Positions 4,977-8,611 of a stretch of DNA of 8,611 bases are shown in pieces. The notes under the pieces are model-generated. The model saw only the letters and a list, made by a program, of their open reading frames with translations. It was not told where the DNA came from and did no database searches. This stretch comes from Firmicutes bacterium UBA994. Lineage in GTDB: Bacteria; Bacillota; UBA994. A program made the translations under genes and the position numbers. Every line of letters begins with the position of its first letter. Position 1 is the stretch's first letter. The DNA lies in contig DBBC01000045.1 in assembly GCA_002292025.1 (NCBI GenBank), positions 1 to 8,611 of the forward strand, in the 5' to 3' direction.

Positions 4977-6146
4977 CTAAAAATACTCTACGGTAACCTC
5001 TTTGCCAGCCTGGTGCAGGTAATGTATGAGGTCTAGGATAAGCCGTTTGCGGGCACTGACTTGGGACGTGGCGTGGTCAAGGTGAGCCATATTAACGGCC
5101 CCGCCCACCATAAAGTGCACGTGCGTGGCGCGCACCAGCAGCATCTCCGCCAAGCGCGACGCGCCATCCTTACGCTTAAGCAGAGCGCTGTCTTCGATGT
5201 CGTCGAGGGAGGCGGCAAAGGTACGAATGATGGCCAGCGCCGCCGAAAGCGTCAGCATGCCCTCTGTCACTAAGTCAACCCCCCGCATATCCGTGGTGGG
5301 AGGAATAGAATCATCCATGCTTTTAAGCGATGTAACCAGCGTAACGCCAAACTCACGCGCCACAAGTTGGGCCGTCGTGCCGCCGCAGATAACCTTGCGG
5401 CCCGTGGCCGCGATAAACCGACGGACTATCTCTTTGTCCCGTGCGGGATCTATAGGGGGGCCTGTGAGCACGTAAACGGGTTCCGGTTCGCGCGCTCGAA
5501 TACCGAGAATCGTCGTATCGTCCCCCGGCTTGCCGGCATAGAGATGACTGCAAGTATGGTACAGGGCGTTGACAATACTGCGCAAACTGCTGATCTGTTG
5601 CATGGATTTGGTTATAAACGTGGCAATGTTGGCGTGTTGCCACCCCATATTGAGGCTGCCGCCAACACCGGCGTGAATGACGCCGTCCGAAAGCAAAAAA
5701 ATCGTGTCCCCCGCCGCAAGGCGAAAAAAGCTCTCTTTTATCAGCTTGGTGCCGATACGGCGTTCCACGCGTGAAATATCCTGCAGTTTGGGCCCGCGAA
5801 AAACCATCGTCTCCGGACAGTCAAACTCCGCGACATAACAGTCCCCCTGCGGCGAAAGCCGCACTATATTAATGGTTGAGTAGGCCAGTTCTCGCCGTCG
5901 GCACACCGGGAGCGTGAGGGCAATAGTGGAAATGACTTCCTCGGTGTCAGCGCCATCGGCGAGCATCGATGCGGCAATTTTCGCGGTCAGCGTGGAGAGG
6001 ATGCTTGCCTGCACGCCGCTGCCCAGCCCGTCGGCTACGACCGCGACGAGCCCTGCCGGCGTGCGGGCAATTTGGACGTTATCGCCACACAACTCTTCTC
6101 CCCACTTATTGAGTTGGCGGTGACAACACTCAAAATAAAGGGTCAC
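4977..6146 (-). CDS. SpoIIE-family PP2C phosphatase with an extra C-terminal domain
   Basis: A 389-residue serine/threonine phosphatase of the SpoIIE/RsbU (PPM) type. The catalytic part (about 1-217) shows GDN (21-23), ADGLGSG (38-44), LLSDGVIHAG (151-160) and GDDTT (208-212). The metal-binding aspartates Asp22, Asp39, Asp154 and Asp209/210 are therefore kept and it should be active. Residues about 222-389 form a second domain with VYVLTGPP (224-231), KVICGGTTAQLVAREFG (251-267) and GVDLVTEGMLTLSAAL (289-304). From memory this domain accompanies hydrogenase-linked SpoIIE proteins, but I know no function for it. There is no membrane segment or signal peptide. The start is GTG at 6144-6146, overlapping the H-cluster gene stop as GTGA, with AAGGTGAG upstream. 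The likely substrate is a phosphorylated STAS/anti-anti-sigma-type or other regulatory protein, not visible here. Confidence 0.88.
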   Translation of the reverse strand: MTLYFECCHRQLNKWGEELCGDNVQIARTPAGLVAVVADGLGSGVQASILSTLTAKIAASMLADGADTEEVISTIALTLPVCRRRELAYSTINIVRLSPQGDCYVAEFDCPETMVFRGPKLQDISRVERRIGTKLIKESFFRLAAGDTIFLLSDGVIHAGVGGSLNMGWQHANIATFITKSMQQISSLRSIVNALYHTCSHLYAGKPGDDTTILGIRAREPEPVYVLTGPPIDPARDKEIVRRFIAATGRKVICGGTTAQLVAREFGVTLVTSLKSMDDSIPPTTDMRGVDLVTEGMLTLSAALAIIRTFAASLDDIEDSALLKRKDGASRLAEMLLVRATHVHFMVGGAVNMAHLDHATSQVSARKRLILDLIHYLHQAGKEVTVEYF

Positions 6147-7765
6147 GACTTCTCACCTTGCACTACGCGTATTAGTTTCAACAGCAGCATCTTACTTTCG
6201 GCCGTCGTTTCTCCCAGCAGGCTGGCTATATCTTGTGCCACACGCATCTGCTTGTTAATGACCTCTTGCGCCTTACCTATCGTCTCTTGCCGGAGCTTGT
6301 CGAGGGCCTGGCCTTGTTCTTCGATTGCTGTGATGTCGGAATAGATGCCCATGACTAGGTCTCCGCCTTTAACGGGTGTAACAGACAGAGCCGTAATCAG
6401 CCCAGGCACCGGAGACAGCTTAAGACCGCTATAGGACTCGAGCGACGATAAAGCTCTGCTGAAATGTTCCTCCGGCAGAAACTCACCCACGTGCCTAGCC
6501 CTAGCTTTATGCGCAGGAATACCAAACATGCGCTCAGCAGCCGCGTTCCATTCCTGCACAAGGAGCTCCCGGTCAACTACGACGATGGCGTTAGGCGTAG
6601 AGGCGAGAATTAAATTGGACAGCGATTCCGCTTTGGCGCGCATATAAGGCAGACACATCTCCAGCTCGGCGCGGCCTAAGACCACCGCAGCGGCCTTCTC
6701 GCGGCAAGTGTGGTATCCGCAAGCGCCACAATTATGTTCAAGTGCCGCCTCGGTCTTACCCAGCTGTCGCAAGACCAGCAGCACACTTTCTTCACTCGCG
6801 TGTGTGCGCCTACCCTCAGGTACATGTTTGCGTAATACGGCCCGTGCTTCATATGATGCCGCTTGATTGAGTTCCAGCAGCATGGCCCGTTTTTCCGCCA
6901 GCGACAGCTCCGGGCGGAAAGCCGCGGCTCCGCCTAGGCAAGAGCCTCGACACACAGATATCTCGACGATGCCTTTCGGTACTACCTCACCCTTTTCTAC
7001 ACGTGTGAGGAAGCGCATCAGTTCATCCGTGCCGTCAAGCGCCAAGACGGGAAGGTCAACCTGTGAGGCCACTCCCCCTGCCAAGGGAAAGTGCATCAGC
7101 CCTTGCCCAGAGAAGGAGAGGTGAGCGGCAGTGGATGCTGAGGCAGGTGGGGCTAAGCGCAGAGCCTCGTGAAAAGTTAAAGCTACATCTACTTGGCCGG
7201 ACCGTTCCGCCTCGTACTTCTTGGCCGCGCAAGGACCGATAAACACTACCCTGCACCCGTAAGTCTGCTTAAGCCAGACCGTGTGTGTCACCATGGGTGA
7301 GGATACACCAGCGAGAAAACGCACCAATTTAGGGAAGAACCTCTGCGTCAGTTTCACCGCGGCCGGACAGGCCGTAGTCAAAACCCAGCCCTCGCGCCGC
7401 GCAAACTCGGCATAGGCTTTAGACACAGACAAAGAGCCCCAGCTAGTCAAACTCACGCCGGCGAAGCCTAAGTCAGCGAGCTTGCCTGACCATTGCTCAA
7501 GGCTGTACGGCCCTAGCGCTGCGGAAGGCGCAAGACTCGCCCACACGGGGGTGGCCCCGCGCAGTAAATTATGAACTGCGTGCTCATCGTTGCGTATTTC
7601 CCGCGCTTGTTGCGGACATACCGCTATGCATGCGCCGCAAGCTAGGCAATCCTCTTCGATGATGGTGGCTTGCCCTTGCTTGATGGATGTAGCCTTGACC
7701 TCGCAATCACGTATACATGCGTAACAGTTCTTGCACAGCCCCGGGCGGACTCGAATGACGCGCAT
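6143..7765 (-). CDS. HsfB/HydS-like sensory [FeFe]-hydrogenase (H-cluster) protein with PAS domain
   Basis: The 540 residues form a cytoplasmic H-cluster protein. Residues 1-55 carry two [4Fe-4S] motifs (Cys11/14/17/21 and Cys40/43/46/50). The H-cluster domain (about 70-300) has TTACP (130-134), IGPCAAKKYE (176-185) and CRGSCLGG (272-279), so the four cubane ligands Cys133, Cys179, Cys272 and Cys276 are present. Ala132 replaces the proton-shuttle Cys of TSCCP in catalytic enzymes. A further Fe-S domain has Cys346, 349, 354 and 371 (CGACGYHTC). A PAS domain follows (about 385-480, WNAAAERMFG at 406-415), then a helical tail (about 480-540). This layout belongs to PAS-linked putative sensory hydrogenases, not H2-producing HydA. 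The ATG at 7763-7765 has GAGGT (7774-7778) eight bases upstream, one base after the ferredoxin gene. It is probably co-translated with the phosphatase. H2 sensing is inferred. Confidence 0.88.
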   Translation of the reverse strand: MRVIRVRPGLCKNCYACIRDCEVKATSIKQGQATIIEEDCLACGACIAVCPQQAREIRNDEHAVHNLLRGATPVWASLAPSAALGPYSLEQWSGKLADLGFAGVSLTSWGSLSVSKAYAEFARREGWVLTTACPAAVKLTQRFFPKLVRFLAGVSSPMVTHTVWLKQTYGCRVVFIGPCAAKKYEAERSGQVDVALTFHEALRLAPPASASTAAHLSFSGQGLMHFPLAGGVASQVDLPVLALDGTDELMRFLTRVEKGEVVPKGIVEISVCRGSCLGGAAAFRPELSLAEKRAMLLELNQAASYEARAVLRKHVPEGRRTHASEESVLLVLRQLGKTEAALEHNCGACGYHTCREKAAAVVLGRAELEMCLPYMRAKAESLSNLILASTPNAIVVVDRELLVQEWNAAAERMFGIPAHKARARHVGEFLPEEHFSRALSSLESYSGLKLSPVPGLITALSVTPVKGGDLVMGIYSDITAIEEQGQALDKLRQETIGKAQEVINKQMRVAQDIASLLGETTAESKMLLLKLIRVVQGEKS

Positions 7766-7766
7766 T

Positions 7767-8015
7767 TTACTTCACCTCACCCAGCACGTAGCGGCGAAAC
7801 AAATCTTCGCAGTTTTCCTCTGTCGCGCGCGGCAATGGCTCGCCATTGACAGATACGGCCACGCCTTCTAGGCAGCGATTCATGCAGAAGGCACCCTGCA
7901 ATTCTACCTTGCCGCGCAAGCCGTGCCGTAGGATGGACCCCTCAAAAGCCGTCGCAATCTTGTGTGCTCCGCGCAGATAACACGAACTTCCTACGCACAC
8001 CGTAATGATTATCAC
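7767..8015 (-). CDS. Small thioredoxin-fold [2Fe-2S] ferredoxin
   Basis: An 82-residue stand-alone [2Fe-2S] protein related to the C-terminal half of NuoE. The four ligands are Cys7 and Cys12 (VCVGSSCYLRGA) and Cys44 and Cys48 (GAFCMNRCLEGV), the C-x4-C...C-x3-C pattern of this fold. It would carry electrons between the NuoE-like subunit and the H-cluster protein encoded next to it; the partner assignment is inferred from gene order. The start is GTG at 8013-8015, with AAGGAGG (8023-8029) seven bases upstream. The conserved MIIITVCVGSSC needs this start. The gene ends one base before the H-cluster gene. The intercistronic stem-loop lies just upstream of its ribosome site. Similar small proteins are found in Clostridia hydrogenase clusters. 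Confidence 0.87.
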   Translation of the reverse strand: MIIITVCVGSSCYLRGAHKIATAFEGSILRHGLRGKVELQGAFCMNRCLEGVAVSVNGEPLPRATEENCEDLFRRYVLGEVK

Positions 8016-8022
8016 CTTACCC

Positions 8023-8029
8023 CCTCCTT
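8023..8029 (-). promoter_or_regulatory. Strong ribosome binding site for the ferredoxin GTG start
   Basis: AAGGAGG on the minus strand with a 7-base spacer to the GTG at 8013-8015. It starts three bases after the 3' arm of the intercistronic stem-loop, so the hairpin leaves it exposed. Confidence 0.7.
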
Positions 8030-8032
8030 GTG

Positions 8033-8066
8033 GCGCAGAAAGCCGGCCTAAGCCAGCTTTCTGCGC
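8033..8066 (-). other. Intercistronic 11-bp stem-loop between the NuoE-like and ferredoxin genes
   Basis: GCGCAGAAAGC (8033-8043) and its exact reverse complement (8056-8066) form an 11-bp perfect stem. The 12-base loop contains a further GGC/GCC pairing (8045-8047 with 8052-8054), separated from the main stem by one C/A mismatch. It begins 1 base after the NuoE-like stop and ends 3 bases before the ferredoxin Shine-Dalgarno. Neither strand has a T-run after it, so it is not a standard intrinsic terminator. It may protect or process the mRNA or tune downstream expression. Confidence 0.8.
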
Positions 8067-8067
8067 G

Positions 8068-8580
8068 TTATTGCTCTATCTGATACTTACGCAGAATATC
8101 GGGCACACGCTCAGCGCTTACGATGTTGCCGTGGACATTCTCTCCTACTGTCAGTACAGGCGCTAACCCGCAAGCTCCAATGCAGCGAGAAGCCTCCAGT
8201 GTAAACAACCCGTCCGCCGTCGTTTGCCCGACCTTTATACCTAGCTCTTTTTCGAATCTGGTTACTAGGTCACCCGCCCCACGCACATAACACGCCGTGC
8301 CCATACATACCGCAATGCGATATTTGCCGCGCGGGGTGAGTGAAAAATACGAATAAAACGTAGTCACGCCGTAAACGTCTGCCAGTGGAATCTCAAGTCC
8401 TTTGGCTACATAACGCTGCACTTCTTCGGGTAAATAGCCAAAGATGTGTTGCGCCTTGTGCAAGATCACAATCAGCGCACCCTCGAGACCCTTGTGCGCT
8501 GCTATGACGTCGTCAAGAGCCGCAAACTTCGCGTCACTCTCCGCATGGCCGTTGCAGCCCACACACTTACTCTCAATCAT
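8068..8580 (-). CDS. NuoE-like [2Fe-2S] subunit (complex I 24 kDa/HydC/HndA family)
   Basis: A 170-residue member of the 24-kDa NADH dehydrogenase subunit family found in complex I and in NAD-linked [FeFe]-hydrogenases. The N-terminal helical part has HKAQHIFGYLPEEVQRYVAKGL (41-62, read as HKAQHIFGYLPEE and QRYVAKGL) and YGVTTFYSYFS (70-80). The thioredoxin-fold domain binds [2Fe-2S] through Cys92, Cys97, Cys133 and Cys137 (CMGTAC and CIGAC). Cys6 and Cys9 lie in a short N-terminal CVGC stretch, a feature I recall from clostridial copies. The ATG at 8578-8580 has GGAGG (8591-8595), with a following G-run, about 7-10 bases upstream. The usual partner NuoF/HydB is not in the window. A role as electron carrier in the sensor cluster is inferred from gene order. 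Confidence 0.9.
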   Translation of the reverse strand: MIESKCVGCNGHAESDAKFAALDDVIAAHKGLEGALIVILHKAQHIFGYLPEEVQRYVAKGLEIPLADVYGVTTFYSYFSLTPRGKYRIAVCMGTACYVRGAGDLVTRFEKELGIKVGQTTADGLFTLEASRCIGACGLAPVLTVGENVHGNIVSAERVPDILRKYQIEQ

Positions 8581-8611
8581 GTATAATCCCCCTCCCCCTC
8601 AACAACAGCAC

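Noticed and set aside
5367..5774. Plus-strand open frame of 135 codons
   Set aside because: It is antisense to the SpoIIE phosphatase, has no ribosome site or family motif, and the minus-strand protein is clearly real.
8033..8066. Intrinsic terminator call for the stem-loop
   Set aside because: There is no T-run after the stem on either strand and the next gene's ribosome site follows at once, so it is listed as an intercistronic stem-loop instead.
8582..8587. TATAAT on the plus strand near the right edge
   Set aside because: No -35-like sequence lies at 16-18 bases upstream and it overlaps the NuoE-like ribosome region. No plus-strand gene can be seen before the window ends.

Overview
The window reads almost entirely on the minus strand and looks like chromosome of an anaerobic member of the Bacillota (Clostridia or a close relative). 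Three things point there: an Asp23/AmaP/DUF2273 alkaline-shock block, a nusB-folD-xseA-xseB housekeeping string with a Kae1/TsaD-like protein between nusB and folD, and an H-cluster ([FeFe]-hydrogenase-type) protein next to a SpoIIE-family phosphatase. The DNA is moderately GC-rich by eye. There is no rRNA, tRNA, CRISPR array, insertion sequence or phage gene. No plus-strand gene is credible.

In transcription order (right to left) there are two blocks. Block 1 (about 8580 to 4977) is a redox/hydrogen-sensing type cluster. It holds a NuoE-like thioredoxin-fold [2Fe-2S] subunit, a stand-alone 82-residue [2Fe-2S] ferredoxin, a 540-residue H-cluster protein with 2x[4Fe-4S], a further Fe-S domain and a PAS domain (HsfB/HydS-like), and a SpoIIE-type PP2C phosphatase with an extra C-terminal domain. 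The last three genes are tightly packed (1-bp gap, then a 4-bp GTGA overlap). A strong 11-bp stem-loop separates the NuoE-like gene from the ferredoxin gene.

Block 2 (about 4945 to 1) starts from an extended -10 promoter at 4916-4921 and a roughly 96-nt structured leader. It contains asp23, amaP, DUF2273, nusB, the Kae1-like gene, folD, xseA, xseB and the first codons of another ORF that leaves the window at base 1. Apart from a 39-bp gap between asp23 and amaP, these genes touch or overlap, so a single transcript with translational coupling is likely.

Block 2 combines envelope-stress proteins (Asp23 anchored by AmaP), transcription antitermination (NusB), one-carbon metabolism (FolD) and exonuclease VII (XseA/XseB). 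Block 1 carries all four H-cluster cysteines, but alanine replaces the usual proton-shuttle cysteine. Together with the PAS domain and the adjacent phosphatase, this suggests a hydrogen or redox sensor feeding a dephosphorylation switch rather than a bulk hydrogenase. No catalytic HydA, no NuoF and no anti-sigma kinase is visible, although they could lie beyond the right edge. The best candidates for something new are this sensor-phosphatase module, the uncharacterised C-terminal domain of the phosphatase, a perfect 22-bp palindrome inside the Kae1-like gene, and the intercistronic stem-loop.
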